A stretch of DNA of 64,000 nt from a gamma proteobacterium symbiont of Ctena orbiculata (lineage in GTDB: Bacteria; Pseudomonadota; Gammaproteobacteria; Chromatiales; Chromatiaceae), in contig QBVD01000065.1 of NCBI GenBank assembly GCA_003058525.1, positions 1 to 64,000 of the forward strand. Reading direction: 5' to 3'. Below are positions 17,326 to 27,217 of this stretch, one piece after another (the first letter of the stretch is position 1; every line of letters begins with the position of its first letter). The notes beneath the pieces were generated by a model. The model did not search any database, was not told the origin of the DNA, and worked only from the letters and a program-made list of their open reading frames with translations. The translations under genes and the position numbers were made by a program.

Positions 17326-18636
17326 ATGAAAACGCTTTATACCGCCCTTATGGGTTTTTCGGTGCTGTGGTGCGGCACTGTGTACGGCGCCATGGACGAT
17401 GCCGTGATCGAACAATCCTTTTATCCCTACAAAAACGCTCTGCCCACGGCCGAAGGCTATCAGCCGGGTGTTGAGATCACTCAGCAGAACGTTGATGGTT
17501 ATAAGGCAATTCTCGATGATTTTGTCTACCGCTATATCAAGCAGGGCTGGTACACGATAAAAACCACGCCCACCACATCCTTCGATCTGCACCCTGACTA
17601 TGTAGCGGCGACCCGCGCCCATGCCGCCAGTGTCAAGCTGACGGAACAGGGACTGTTGGAGGGCTTTGTGGCCGGACGGCCGTTTCCCCAGGAACCCGAT
17701 GCCAATGACCCCGAAGCGGGGCTGAAGGTAGTGTGGAACTTTCAGCGGGGCTTCAATGCCGGCGACAGCGAGACCATCAAGCCCTTCTGGTGGACCTTTC
17801 GCAACATGAATAACGATAAGGTCGAGCGAGTGCTCAAATTCGACTGGCACTTTCTCAACTGGAAGCATCGCTCCCAGTTCGATCCCAAACCCGATATCGA
17901 GCCGAATCCGGGTCAGATCTTCCGTTCCATCTACAGCAAGGTGCTGGAACCGTTTGATCTGGCCAATACCCAGTTGCTGATCCATCGGTATGAGGATGAT
18001 CTGAAGCGTGACGACGCCTGGCTCTATCTGGGCTTTCAACGCCGGGTCCGCCGTTTGGCAACCGGACAGATCACCGATGCCTTTCTCGGCACCGACGCCA
18101 TGATCGAGGATTTCGAGGGCTATAACGGGCGGGTCTCGGACTACGAATGGAAATACCTCGAGACCAAGAATGTGCTGTTACCCTTTTACAACCACAATGA
18201 GATGGAGCTCTCCAGTGAGCCGGCGAACGATCCCGATGGTTTCCGCTTCGTCGATGTCACCGGCAAGGGCGGCTGCTTCCCCAAGGTGACCTGGCAATTG
18301 CGCAAGGCCTATGTGGTTGAGGGACGCCCCAAGGATTCGAATCATCCCCTGAGCAAGCGGATCATCTATCTCGATGCCCAGACCGGCATCATGTCGGTGC
18401 TGCTCTCCTATGATAAAAAAGGTGATCCCTGGAAGTACTTTCCCATCGGTAAAACCCACTCCGACAATCACATTGAGCGCAACCAGGGAACCGGGGTGGC
18501 GATCGATGACTTCGCGGTGTTTCTCGACGAGCAGGCCATGCACTGCACCACCTTGCAGTTCAAGAGTGTGATCAATCCGGAGGAAAACCCGCCAGGTATT
18601 TTCAGTGTGCAGAATCTGCGTAAACAGGGTCGTTGA
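17326..18636 (+). CDS. DUF1329 periplasmic/outer-membrane protein (LolA/LolB-like fold)
   Basis: A 436-residue protein with an N-terminal signal sequence (cleavage probably after VYGA). DUF1329 proteins are structurally related to the lipoprotein-sorting LolA/LolB fold, with a hydrophobic cavity. The family features PDTPTS-like TPTTSFDLHP, WWTFRNMNNDKVERVLKFDW and the late IYLDAQTG segment are visible. AGGAGG precedes the ATG. Last gene of the operon; it probably shuttles the substrate between the RND transporter and the DUF1302 barrel, which is an inference from operon order. Confidence 0.87.
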   Translation: MKTLYTALMGFSVLWCGTVYGAMDDAVIEQSFYPYKNALPTAEGYQPGVEITQQNVDGYKAILDDFVYRYIKQGWYTIKTTPTTSFDLHPDYVAATRAHAASVKLTEQGLLEGFVAGRPFPQEPDANDPEAGLKVVWNFQRGFNAGDSETIKPFWWTFRNMNNDKVERVLKFDWHFLNWKHRSQFDPKPDIEPNPGQIFRSIYSKVLEPFDLANTQLLIHRYEDDLKRDDAWLYLGFQRRVRRLATGQITDAFLGTDAMIEDFEGYNGRVSDYEWKYLETKNVLLPFYNHNEMELSSEPANDPDGFRFVDVTGKGGCFPKVTWQLRKAYVVEGRPKDSNHPLSKRIIYLDAQTGIMSVLLSYDKKGDPWKYFPIGKTHSDNHIERNQGTGVAIDDFAVFLDEQAMHCTTLQFKSVINPEENPPGIFSVQNLRKQGR

Positions 18637-18984
18637 TCCTGCAATGTTTCAGATCGCCTTACTGACAAGAACAGTCCGCGGTTCGTATTGTTGCCACCAA
18701 TTATCCGTTACATGATTAGGGGTATTGTGTTTAAACATTAGCTTGTGGCCGGTTGCAAGCCCGGCTGCGATCTCCCCTTGTCGGAAGTTATGAGGCAGTG
18801 CCTGAAGACATCTGGTGAACAGGCCGCTGAGATATGAGTGTATCACTCTATACCCATGACTGATTTATGGTATCTGTTGCGGCAATACCAGAGATCGATA
18901 TTGCGCAATAGATTTATTCCTATGCCGGAATTATCTTTTCCCCTTCACTAAAGGTGTGAATGCAAAGGGCCGATACAGTATATA
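18637..18984. other. Intergenic region after DUF1329
   Basis: About 350 bp without a supportable gene or clear terminator. A 65-codon open frame on the minus strand (18649-18846) has no recognisable domain and no ribosome site. Confidence 0.5.
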
Positions 18985-19092
18985 TTGAGCGCGAGGCCGG
19001 CTGCAGTTATTACCGTGGCAAACGGTAAGTGTGAGTCTGAGCAAATCATCGATCTTAGCCACATCGGATATAGTGGCGGTGCAGAGGTGTAA
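18985..19092 (+). CDS. PilZ-like stub, translationally coupled to histidine kinase
   Basis: A 35-codon open frame (TTG start, no clear ribosome site) contains VANGKCESEQIIDLSHIGYS, which matches the core PilZ pattern (xxDLSxxGxx) but stops immediately after it. Its TAA shares one base with the ATG of the downstream kinase (TAATG), the geometry of translational coupling. The upstream part of a full PilZ domain is out of frame or missing. It may be a relic of a PilZ gene or a leader ORF; start and function are uncertain. Confidence 0.35.
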   Translation: MSARPAAVITVANGKCESEQIIDLSHIGYSGGAEV

Positions 19093-21227
19093 TGACCGCT
19101 ATGCCGAATGATATTTCAGCGAAGAAGAATACCGAAATCCATGTGTTGCTGGTGGATGACGATCCCGACAGCGCAGAGGAGACTGTGCAGCTGCTGCTGC
19201 AGATGGATTCTCAACTGAGCATCGAGTACAAGACTGTTGAGCTGTTGGCGGATGCCCTCAACGAAATCGCCCAATCCCACTATGACCTGATCCTGCTGGA
19301 TACCGGTCTGGCGGATATGCCGTCACCATCTGCCATACGCTCCTTGCGTGACGCCTTCTCTTACGCACCGATCATCGCCACCCAAAAATATGAGGATGCG
19401 GGGCTGGCTGCCATGTGGATGGGTGAAGGGGCGGACGAGTGCCTCTTCATGGGCGTGGTGGATGAGAGGGTGCTCAATCGGGTCGTTCAGTATGCGATCA
19501 AGCGCTACCATACCTACAGTAAACTGCATCAGCAAAGCCGTACCCACCATATCCTCAACAAGCTGTTGAGTCTGTCACTGCAGGAGATGCCTTTCGAGAG
19601 GTTGTTGGAAGAGTGCCTGGAGGTCATTCTTTCCGCGCCTCTTACCGATATGATGCATCAAGGCGCTATCTTCGTGGCTGAGAATGGGAGCGGGCAACTT
19701 AAAATGCTGGCCCATTCGAAACTTGATCCTCAAATTGTCGAGCTTTGCGAAACGATTGAATTTGGCCAATGTCTCTGTGGCTGTGCTGCGGAAAGCAGGG
19801 AAGTGCAGTTCGCGGATTGCGTCGATGATCGCCATGAAAACAGAGTGGAAGGTATGCAGCCCCACGGCCACTATATTGTACCTATCATCTCTAAGGACCA
19901 TGTACTGGGTGTGCTGACGCTCTATCTCAAAGAGGGGCATATACGCAGTCAGGATGAAGAGTCATTTCTGCGTGGCGTGGCCGATACCTTGGCGGGTATT
20001 ATCGAGCGGGCACGCACCAGCAATCAGTTGGCGCTGGCTCACGAGCAGAACAGCCGCCTGTTATCTTCATTGACCTCCATTCTTATCGGAGTGGACAACC
20101 AGGGCTGTATCAGCCATTGGAACGAACAGGCTGCACAAACTTTTGGCGTAGTGGCTGAACAGGTGCTTGGTAAGCCGATTGCCGCCGCTCCGATTGGTTG
20201 GGACTGGTCGCAGGCTGTGAATAATATCCTCACCAGTCTGGGTAGTGAAAAACAAGCTGACCGTTTTGAGGTGCGTTGTAAACCGGTGAGTGGAACCAAT
20301 CGGCTGCTTTCGGTCTGTGCCACGCCATTCATAGACGAGAATGACGACAGTAACGGCTATTTGTTGATCGCCGATGATGTCACCGAGCAGAAGCAGCTCG
20401 AATCGGAGATGCAGCAGATGCAAAAGCTGCAGTCGATTGGGCAGTTGGCGGCAGGTATAGCTCACGAGATCAACACACCGATTCAATATGTCGGTGACAA
20501 TATACGCTTTCTGCGTGAAGCCTTTGAGGACATTGCCGAGATCATCAACGATGAGCATGAAGTTATCGACACGGCGCGTAGCGGTACTGTGCCAGCAGAG
20601 CGCTTATCCCAATTGGACGATAAAATCGAAGAGGTGGATTTGGAGTACCTGCAAGAAGAGGTGCCTAAGTCGATCCAGCAGACTCTAGATGGAGTGGACC
20701 GTGTTGCAACCATAGTGCGGGCAATGAAAGAGTTTTCGCATCCGGGTTCTGAAGAGAAGACCTTGACCGATATCAACAAGGCGGTTGACAGTACTGTAAC
20801 CGTGGCGCGCAATGTCTGGAAGTATCATTCAGAGATGCAGCTCGAGCTCGATCCCTCCCTGCCCCAGGTCAGCTGCATACCCGGGCCGATAAACGAGGTC
20901 ATTCTGAATATTATCGTCAATGCCGCTCATGCCATTACCGATAGGGTGGGAGAGAACGGCGATATGGGATTAATTAGGATCACCACTGGTCACGAGGACA
21001 ATTGGGTGGTGATCCGTATCGCTGATAGTGGAACCGGAATCCCCGAGGATGCGCGAGAACATGTATTCGATCCATTCTTTACCACCAAGGATGTGGGCAA
21101 AGGGACTGGCCAGGGGCTTTCGCTAAGTCACAAGATCATAGTCGATCAACACGATGGTGAACTGAGTTTCGAGACAGAAATGGGTGTCGGCACGACGTTC
21201 ATCATCAGGTTACCGTTAGAGGGGTAG
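19092..21227 (+). CDS. REC-GAF-PAS-histidine kinase
   Basis: A 711-residue cytosolic sensor kinase without TM helices. An N-terminal receiver (about 15-135) has VDDDPDS and the phosphorylatable D70. A GAF domain (about 160-305) contains a cysteine-rich [11 protein letters not shown] stretch; a PAS domain follows (about 320-430). The kinase core has the phospho-His H458 in [11 protein letters not shown], with a long helical insert after it, then the ATPase N-box ([10 protein letters not shown]), DSGTGIP and [10 protein letters not shown]. The Cys-rich GAF could sense redox or a metal (inference). It lies five bases before a REC-HDOD protein, its likely partner. Confidence 0.88.
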   Translation: MTAMPNDISAKKNTEIHVLLVDDDPDSAEETVQLLLQMDSQLSIEYKTVELLADALNEIAQSHYDLILLDTGLADMPSPSAIRSLRDAFSYAPIIATQKYEDAGLAAMWMGEGADECLFMGVVDERVLNRVVQYAIKRYHTYSKLHQQSRTHHILNKLLSLSLQEMPFERLLEECLEVILSAPLTDMMHQGAIFVAENGSGQLKMLAHSKLDPQIVELCETIEFGQCLCGCAAESREVQFADCVDDRHENRVEGMQPHGHYIVPIISKDHVLGVLTLYLKEGHIRSQDEESFLRGVADTLAGIIERARTSNQLALAHEQNSRLLSSLTSILIGVDNQGCISHWNEQAAQTFGVVAEQVLGKPIAAAPIGWDWSQAVNNILTSLGSEKQADRFEVRCKPVSGTNRLLSVCATPFIDENDDSNGYLLIADDVTEQKQLESEMQQMQKLQSIGQLAAGIAHEINTPIQYVGDNIRFLREAFEDIAEIINDEHEVIDTARSGTVPAERLSQLDDKIEEVDLEYLQEEVPKSIQQTLDGVDRVATIVRAMKEFSHPGSEEKTLTDINKAVDSTVTVARNVWKYHSEMQLELDPSLPQVSCIPGPINEVILNIIVNAAHAITDRVGENGDMGLIRITTGHEDNWVVIRIADSGTGIPEDAREHVFDPFFTTKDVGKGTGQGLSLSHKIIVDQHDGELSFETEMGVGTTFIIRLPLEG

Positions 21228-21232
21228 ATGGC

Positions 21233-22459
21233 ATGATCGGTTCAACAGAAAAAAAGAAAATTCTGTTTGTCGATGATGAACCGAACGTCCTCTCAGGACT
21301 CAGGCGCAGTCTGCGAAGTCAGCGAAAGGAATGGGATATGGAGTTTGCCGGCAGCGGACAAGAGGCGCTGGCAAAGGCCGAAGAGATCCGTTTAGACGCT
21401 GTAGTCACCGACATGCGTATGCCGGGCATGGATGGTGCGGAGCTTTTGGATTGCATCGCGAAGGGACACCCGCAAGTGGTTCGTATTGTGCTATCCGGGC
21501 AATCTGACCAGGAATCGGTGATGAAGACGGTGGGGCCTGCTCATCAGTACCTGAACAAACCCTGTGAGATCGATATTCTGAAAGGCACCTTGGCGCGCGC
21601 TTTTTCGTTGCGTGATCTCCTCGGTGAGAGTCACCTCAAGTCTCTGGTTTCCGGTATGCGTACGCTACCAAGCCTGCCCGCACTGTATAGCGAATTGATA
21701 AATATAATTCAGGATCCGAATGCGTCGGTTGCTGATGTAGGGAGGTTGATTGCCAAGGATCCGGCGATGACCTTAAAGGTTCTACAACTTGTCAACTCGG
21801 CCTTTTTCGGCCTCGGGCGCCATGTCTCAAATCCGGTTGACGCAGCTTCTTTATTGGGGCTTGAAATACTTAAACCGCTGGTACTGTCAATCGGTATATT
21901 CAAACAGTTCGAGGCGGACAAGCTCAATGTGAAGGATTTTTCGCTGGATGCACTTTGGCTCCATAGTTCACGGGTTGGTTCACTTGCCAAGTTGATTGCC
22001 AGCGAGGAGGGAATGCAGTCTCCCGCCGTCGAGGATAGCCTGCTTGCCGGCATGCTGCACGACATCGGTAAACTGATCTTGATAGTCAATCAGCCCACCG
22101 AGTACCTGCAGTTTATAGAAGTGGGGCAAGCTGCAACGGAAGAACGAGTCGCTGCAGAGGAGGCGGTATTCGGCTCCACGCATGGAGCGGTGGGTGCATA
22201 CCTCTTAGGTCTGTGGGGATTGCCACAGTCGGTCGTGGAAGCGGTAGCCTTGCATAATCAGCCGGCATTGCAGGGGGAAAGAGTGTTCAGCGTGCTCAGC
22301 GTGGTTCATACCGCAAATGCATTGGTACATGCCGAAGAAGAGGGTGCCGTCTTAGACTCTCTGTTGGATCTCGACTACATCAATTCCATCGAGGTGACGG
22401 AAGAGCGTATCGAGATCTGGAAAAGGCTGGCCAGCGGATTAGATGCCAATAGCAATTAA
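21233..22459 (+). CDS. REC-HDOD response regulator
   Basis: A 408-residue regulator with an N-terminal receiver (FVDDEPNVLSGL, acceptor D60 in VVTDMRMPGMDG, switch residues SGQ and NKPCE) and an HDOD domain (about 140-345: LPSLPALYSEL, DPAMTLKVLQLVNSAFFG, LHDIGKL). HDOD domains look like HD phosphohydrolases without the metal site and act in signalling. It immediately follows the multidomain kinase and is probably phosphorylated by it. The rpfG/HD-GYP consensus is absent, so it should not cleave c-di-GMP. Output partner unknown. Confidence 0.88.
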   Translation: MIGSTEKKKILFVDDEPNVLSGLRRSLRSQRKEWDMEFAGSGQEALAKAEEIRLDAVVTDMRMPGMDGAELLDCIAKGHPQVVRIVLSGQSDQESVMKTVGPAHQYLNKPCEIDILKGTLARAFSLRDLLGESHLKSLVSGMRTLPSLPALYSELINIIQDPNASVADVGRLIAKDPAMTLKVLQLVNSAFFGLGRHVSNPVDAASLLGLEILKPLVLSIGIFKQFEADKLNVKDFSLDALWLHSSRVGSLAKLIASEEGMQSPAVEDSLLAGMLHDIGKLILIVNQPTEYLQFIEVGQAATEERVAAEEAVFGSTHGAVGAYLLGLWGLPQSVVEAVALHNQPALQGERVFSVLSVVHTANALVHAEEEGAVLDSLLDLDYINSIEVTEERIEIWKRLASGLDANSN

Positions 22460-22523
22460 ATCCATACACGCTGTCCGTTTTCTGCAGCAACAGAGTCGAT
22501 TGAATAAGTCTTAGCCGGGTCAT

Positions 22524-24599
22524 TTAAGCGCGTATATCCGCCGATTTGAGCAGAATGGCCTCGAGCCCATCGGCCGCCAGCGGTCGACTGAACAAGTAGC
22601 CCTGATAGCCATCGCATTGCCGCGCCCGCAGAAATTTCAATTGCTCTTCCGTTTCAACTCCTTCGGCGATCGCGCGGAATCCGAGTCGCCAGGACATCGC
22701 GAGTATGGTCTCGACAATGGCGTCGTCGTTGGGATCGATGCCGATGTCGCGGATGAATGAGCGGTCTATCTTCAGTACATCAACCGGCAGCATCTTCAGG
22801 TAGGCGAGAGATGAGTAGCCGGTGCCGAAATCGTCGATGGAGATTTGAATGCCGAGTTTCTTCAACTCCACCATTTTCTTTCTTACATCATGAACATCTT
22901 CAACAAGGGAGCTTTCGGTCAGTTCGAATTCCAGTCCCGTAGGGTCCACTTCGGTATCGGTAATCGTCGATATTACCTGCTGAATGAAGTCCTTTTGCTG
23001 AAACTGCTTGGGACTGATGTTGACGGAAATCCTGCCGAAGGGTTTTCCCTTGAAACGTTGCTCCCATGCCTTGATCTGCAAGCAGGCTTCCCGCAATACC
23101 CACCCGCCCAATTGAAGTATCAGTCCGCTCTCCTCCGCAATGGCGATGAATTCACCGGGCAAGAGCAGGCCCTGGGTCGGGTGCTGCCAGCGAATGAGGG
23201 CTTCGGCACCCAATATCTCCTCTCTCCTCGAGATCGCAACCTTGGGCTGATAGTGCAGCACCAGTTGATTCCGGGTGATAGCGCTGTGCAGAGCGTTTTC
23301 CAACTCGAGCCTTTCCGAGGCGAGCATCTGCATACTGGGCAGGAAGAAGCGGAAATTGTTGCGGCCATATTCCTTGGCCTGGTACATGGCGGCATCGGCC
23401 TGCCTGAGGATCTCGCTGGCATCGTCCGATTCGGGTGAGATAAGGGCAATGCCGATACTGGGCGTGGAATGCAGGGTGTGGTTGCCGATTTGATAGGGCT
23501 GGGCGAAGGCATCCAGCACCTTTTCCGCCACGTTTTGCGCCTCGATGGCTGTAATCTCAGGATCGGCGTGCAGGTCAGCCAAGAGAATGACGAACTCGTC
23601 ACCGCCAAGGCGGGCGACTGTATCTTCCGCACGCAGCAGGTAGCGCTGTCGCTCCGCGACCAGTTTCAACAGCTCGTCGCCGATGCTGTGGCCGAGTGAG
23701 TCATTGATATATTTAAAACGGTCCAGGTCCAGAAAAAGTATGGCCCCGGTGAGCTCGTGCCGTTTGGCGTTTTCCAGCCGTTGTTCCAGGCGGTCCATAA
23801 AAAGTGCCCGGTTCGGCAGGTCGGTCAGGATGTCGTGCAGCGCCGAATATTGCATCTTCTCAGACTGGATACGGAGCAGTCGGTTTCCCAGAAACAGGCC
23901 GATCATGCCGAGTATCCATAAACCGCCATGCCAGCCAGCAATATTCATGACTCGTGCATCTGCCTGGGCCTGCAATTCATCCAGCGGAATACGCACACTG
24001 ATACCACCCATGATCTCCCCCGGTGCGGCACTCTCCTCCGGATGACAATTCATGCAGGAGGCCTTCGCCAGCCTGGGCCTGATCATACGCAAATAGGGCT
24101 TGCCATCGATCAGCGTCTCTTCACTCCATTCGGACAGGCCGCTACGCAGTTTCTTCAAGCCTCTGAGTTCCCAGCTGTCAGGTGCATTGAGTGGCCTGAG
24201 CGGATTCTCTTTGGTGGTATGTCCATGTATTCCATGAGGCGCCATCATTGCCTCCTGGTCGTGAACCAGGCGGGTGAAGTAGGAGGAGTTGACCAGTGTC
24301 AGTTTGCGGCCGTCGGTGGTGGTCACATCCCGATCGGCTAGGTGGGCCAGATAGGGATTGGGGATGATGCCTTGGTCTACCGGCATATAGATGCCACCAA
24401 CGCGGGAGACCACACTGCGATAGATCATGTCCTTCTCGATGGCGGCACGGGCCTGAGCACCGGCCCGTTCGGGCACCATGCGCTGGTTCTGTTTCAAATT
24501 CCATTCGAGCGAGAAGATGAACACTGCACTCCACAGCAGGGCTGCCAGATAGGTCCACAGGCTTAGATTTTTGTTGTTGAACTTAAATCCTTGTTTCAT
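22524..24599 (-). CDS. Heme-type DUF3365 sensor with GGDEF and EAL domains
   Basis: A 691-residue inner-membrane c-di-GMP protein. TM helix at about 13-32, then a periplasmic Tll0287-like (DUF3365) domain with a c-type heme motif C182-M-N-C185-H186, then TM2 near 220-243. The GGDEF domain has RLGGDEFVI. The EAL domain keeps its catalytic set: GAEALIRW, SVNIS, FELTES, DDFGTGYSSL, KIDRSF and EGVET. Both domains therefore look active. The heme site suggests a redox or gas signal controls c-di-GMP levels. It converges with the kinase/HDOD pair. Confidence 0.9.
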   Translation of the reverse strand: MKQGFKFNNKNLSLWTYLAALLWSAVFIFSLEWNLKQNQRMVPERAGAQARAAIEKDMIYRSVVSRVGGIYMPVDQGIIPNPYLAHLADRDVTTTDGRKLTLVNSSYFTRLVHDQEAMMAPHGIHGHTTKENPLRPLNAPDSWELRGLKKLRSGLSEWSEETLIDGKPYLRMIRPRLAKASCMNCHPEESAAPGEIMGGISVRIPLDELQAQADARVMNIAGWHGGLWILGMIGLFLGNRLLRIQSEKMQYSALHDILTDLPNRALFMDRLEQRLENAKRHELTGAILFLDLDRFKYINDSLGHSIGDELLKLVAERQRYLLRAEDTVARLGGDEFVILLADLHADPEITAIEAQNVAEKVLDAFAQPYQIGNHTLHSTPSIGIALISPESDDASEILRQADAAMYQAKEYGRNNFRFFLPSMQMLASERLELENALHSAITRNQLVLHYQPKVAISRREEILGAEALIRWQHPTQGLLLPGEFIAIAEESGLILQLGGWVLREACLQIKAWEQRFKGKPFGRISVNISPKQFQQKDFIQQVISTITDTEVDPTGLEFELTESSLVEDVHDVRKKMVELKKLGIQISIDDFGTGYSSLAYLKMLPVDVLKIDRSFIRDIGIDPNDDAIVETILAMSWRLGFRAIAEGVETEEQLKFLRARQCDGYQGYLFSRPLAADGLEAILLKSADIRA

Positions 24600-24779
24600 T
24601 GGGTCTGTCGATTTGTATCTATCCGTCGGTCTGTTGTGGTGGCATCGAAAAGGTGCCGCACAAAATATTCCTGATCAATGATTTAGCATAACGGCAAAAC
24701 CACGAACGACTTAAGGCTTTTGCCCCTATTCACAAGATATTCACACTTACAAAGACATGTTTGTTCGCAATTTAGTCAT

Positions 24780-24800
24780 TAGGGCCTGTTACCACTAACA
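24780..24800 (+). repeat. Solo terminal inverted repeat of the MITE
   Basis: TAGGGCCTGTTACCACTAAC matches the first 20 bases of the MITE ends with two changes. No partner end is found nearby, so this is a single-end remnant in the spacer between two minus-strand genes. Confidence 0.5.
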
Positions 24801-24890
24801 AGGTTAAAGTGAGCAACGATGAGGGCTTATCGGGCAATCGTTGTCGAATCCGCTCGCCGTCATCTTGTTCGAACCGGCGAATTGTCCGGA

Positions 24891-25538
24891 CTACGCCTTC
24901 TCTGACGGACCCTCTCCCTCGGGTTTCACGCGCAGCAGATACTCCTGAATTCCATTACGCAGCAACATCGAGCGAACAACATGCAGGCCGCTCGCATATT
25001 TATCCAGATCGCCATAACTGTAGCGCGGAGCCTTGCGCTCGGGTGGATCGTGATCCAAGCGCGCCACGAGGTCATCTCCCAGTACGGAATAGCGCTGTGG
25101 CCGTCTGGCCATGGCATTATGCGCCGAGTGGATATAAGCATGCAGCATGCCGGCAGGTGCCATTATAGCTGCCAGACGGGCAGTGAAGGCGTTAAACAGT
25201 GGCAGACTCAGATAGTTGAGCAGGTCCCAGCATAACACGGTATCGATCTTTTCGGCCCCGGCGTCGGTGATCAATGGCTCCACCTTGTGGAGTAGGGATT
25301 CCGTCTCCTGCGATTTCTCGCTTAGCCTGCTCAATGCCAGAGCCGCATCGGCCACCAACAGACGGCACCTGCTACCCTGCAGCAGTGCCAGGATGCCCGG
25401 GCTGGCGGATCCTGGTTCGAGAATCACATGACGTGTGGTGCGATCGAACCGCGCCATCGTTTCATAAAACAGCGGTGAGGTGAACGGTTCATCGGCACCT
25501 CCCTGCATTGGTTGATTGGGTGAAGCCAAAGTGACCAA
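24891..25538 (-). CDS. Putative SAM-dependent methyltransferase-like protein
   Basis: A protein of about 205-215 residues with a Rossmann-like layout: HVILEPGSASPGILALLQG resembles motif I of class I methyltransferases, LVADAALAL motif II, and DTVLCWDLLNYLSLPLFNAFTARLAAIMAPAGMLHAYI the motif IV/V region. The glycine pattern of motif I is degenerate, so activity is uncertain. The longest reading starts at TTG 25538; an ATG at 25508 in the same frame is possible. It lies 86 bp downstream of the bactofilin gene on the same strand. Confidence 0.65.
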   Translation of the reverse strand: MVTLASPNQPMQGGADEPFTSPLFYETMARFDRTTRHVILEPGSASPGILALLQGSRCRLLVADAALALSRLSEKSQETESLLHKVEPLITDAGAEKIDTVLCWDLLNYLSLPLFNAFTARLAAIMAPAGMLHAYIHSAHNAMARRPQRYSVLGDDLVARLDHDPPERKAPRYSYGDLDKYASGLHVVRSMLLRNGIQEYLLRVKPEGEGPSEKA

Positions 25539-25624
25539 TGTTATCGCATCATTTTATCGATCGTAACGCTGTCGGACAGGGCCTGCCGGTTCTCGGAAAC
25601 ATCTTTCCGTATGAACCGTCAGAC

Positions 25625-26203
25625 TCATCCCGTGGATCCACTATTGACTTTTTTCTCAGCTGCTGAAGATTCACCGGCTTTGTTCGATCTGTTGATCTCA
25701 ATGTTCTTGGATTTGGCGGAAGCCTGTTCCGGCTTAGCGGTTGCTGAAGGCGTTGCCGATTTACCGAAAGCCTTGTTGATCATCTCCTGATCCATATCGA
25801 TGCTGCCCTTGAAGCGGCATCCCTCATCAAGACTGACCTTGGGCGATACGATGTTGCCGTGGACGTTGCCTGTCTTTCGAATAGAGACGCGTTCCGAACC
25901 GCAGAGATCACCATTCACCTTGCCTTCTATGATGATGCGATGTGCCAGTACACTGGCGTCAACCTGACCCTTGGTGCCCACAGTGAGGCTTTTCTCCCGA
26001 AGCTGTATGGTGCCGGACACCTTGCCCTGGATGATCAAGTCCTCTTCACCGCTCAGGTCGCCGTTGATCTGAATCGATGGACCGATGACCGCCGCCTCAC
26101 GAACACGGTTCTGGGGGTCGAATCTCTCCTCGGGTTCCCTTGCTTCGGTGGGTGGGATGCTATCGTTTTCGCTATGTGTCTCTCGCTTGTTTCTGTCAAA
26201 CAT
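25625..26203 (-). CDS. Bactofilin
   Basis: A 192-residue polymer-forming cytoskeletal protein. The core (about 40-135) is a right-handed beta-helix of repeats with regularly spaced hydrophobic and Gly residues (GPSIQINGDLSGEEDLIIQG, GKVSGTIQL, GKVNGDLCGSERVSIRKTGNVHGNI). The N- and C-terminal tails are polar and disordered, as in other bactofilins. The tails are Lys/Ser/Ala-rich. Bactofilins organise the cell envelope, stalks and polar complexes; the local role is unknown. Confidence 0.92.
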   Translation of the reverse strand: MFDRNKRETHSENDSIPPTEAREPEERFDPQNRVREAAVIGPSIQINGDLSGEEDLIIQGKVSGTIQLREKSLTVGTKGQVDASVLAHRIIIEGKVNGDLCGSERVSIRKTGNVHGNIVSPKVSLDEGCRFKGSIDMDQEMINKAFGKSATPSATAKPEQASAKSKNIEINRSNKAGESSAAEKKVNSGSTG

Positions 26204-26632
26204 ATCCGAGTTCCTCTTATATTACTGTCTGAGCCTAGTTATCGTGCTTGCAGCACTGGCTGTTTTTCAAAGACTACATCAGCTGGGGCTGTAGAAAAGG
26301 GGAGTAGGTCTCATTGAGAGATGCACCCCGATTATCTGAAGAGATCCATACTTAAATATAGAGCAATTGAAGGAATCCAATGCAACAAAGACAGTAAGAC
26401 TTATCTTGTTGATACAGAATCAGAATTTACAATATCGGCTGCGGCCATAATCTGCCTGCAGTTGTGCCACTTCCAGCTTCACTCCGGCTCTTCAGTTCCG
26501 ATCTGCTTGGGCTGATCGCTATATCGGGGAAGAAAGAAACTGCTTAACAGCTTCGCCTGCAATTATGGCTCTTTCGGAGCCGTATATATGCCGCTGTCAC
26601 AGACAGGCTCGACCAACTGATTCATTGCCCAA
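26204..26632. other. Gene-free spacer
   Basis: About 430 bp upstream of bactofilin and downstream of the pterin dehydratase. One 64-codon open frame on the plus strand (26321-26515) has no ribosome site or family resemblance. No hairpin with a T-tract was seen. Confidence 0.5.
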
Positions 26633-27007
26633 TCAGTCATATTTGATATATTTAAAACGTGGATCGTCGGGGGTGCCCTCGAGGGCGCCCGCCACGAGTC
26701 CGGGCTGCCACATGATCACCTCCTCGATCTTGCGCGCCAGTTCGAAATCCTTGTCGGTGATGCCTTTGGCGGAGTGGGTCACCAGTTTGACGATGACGAA
26801 CGCATAGGAGACGGTCAGATCCGGGTGGTGGAACGCCGCTTCCGCCAGGTGGCCCACCGTATTCACCACCATCAGGGTACCCTTCCAGCCACTGGTTTTG
26901 TATTTTCGCCGGATCCAGCCTTTCTCCAGATACCAGTGGGGCAGCTCCTCCTTCAGCCGTGCCTCAGCCTCTTCGTCACTGTAGGTCTCGTCGTGTTTGT
27001 GTTCCAC
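26633..27007 (-). CDS. Pterin-4a-carbinolamine dehydratase family protein
   Basis: A 124-residue PCD/DCoH-like protein. The family pattern is clear: W(Y)LEKGWIRRKYKTSGWKGTLMVVNTVGHLAEAAFHHPDLTVSYAFVIVKLVTHSAKGITDKDFELARKIE, with the HHPD and late HSAKGIT motifs. It would recycle tetrahydropterin cofactors or, in bacteria lacking phenylalanine hydroxylase, take part in molybdopterin or folate chemistry. GTG start with AGGAGG upstream. A C-terminal extension of about 20 residues follows the domain. It is not obviously part of an operon. Confidence 0.88.
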   Translation of the reverse strand: MEHKHDETYSDEEAEARLKEELPHWYLEKGWIRRKYKTSGWKGTLMVVNTVGHLAEAAFHHPDLTVSYAFVIVKLVTHSAKGITDKDFELARKIEEVIMWQPGLVAGALEGTPDDPRFKYIKYD

Positions 27008-27130
27008 GCTATGCCTCCTGTCATGTCTTGCCGGATCAGGGCTGTTATTAAGACTGTAGATGATGACGAATTACGATCAACACTGAGATTATTATGGGTT
27101 GTTCCAGACCAGGTATCCGTCAATACGTCG

Positions 27131-27168
27131 AAAAAAGAAAAGCCGACCACATCGCTGTGGTCGGCTTT
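27131..27168 (-). terminator. Rho-independent terminator after the TAXI gene
   Basis: A perfect 13-bp stem AAAGCCGACCACA/TGTGGTCGGCTTT with a TCGC loop is followed, on the minus strand, by a T-rich tract (complement of AAAAAAGAAA). It ends the gene 27218-28189 and isolates it from the pterin dehydratase gene. Confidence 0.88.
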
Positions 27169-27217
27169 ATCTCTTACTGCTACTCCTTTGCGCCCGTGGG
27201 CTCAGGAGCAGGATGGT

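Noticed and set aside
18649-18846. 65-codon frame on the minus strand after the DUF1329 gene
   Set aside because: No ribosome site, signal or motif; not conserved in any recognisable way.
26321-26515. 64-codon frame on the plus strand
   Set aside because: No ribosome site, no recognisable motif, and composition like neighbouring non-coding DNA.
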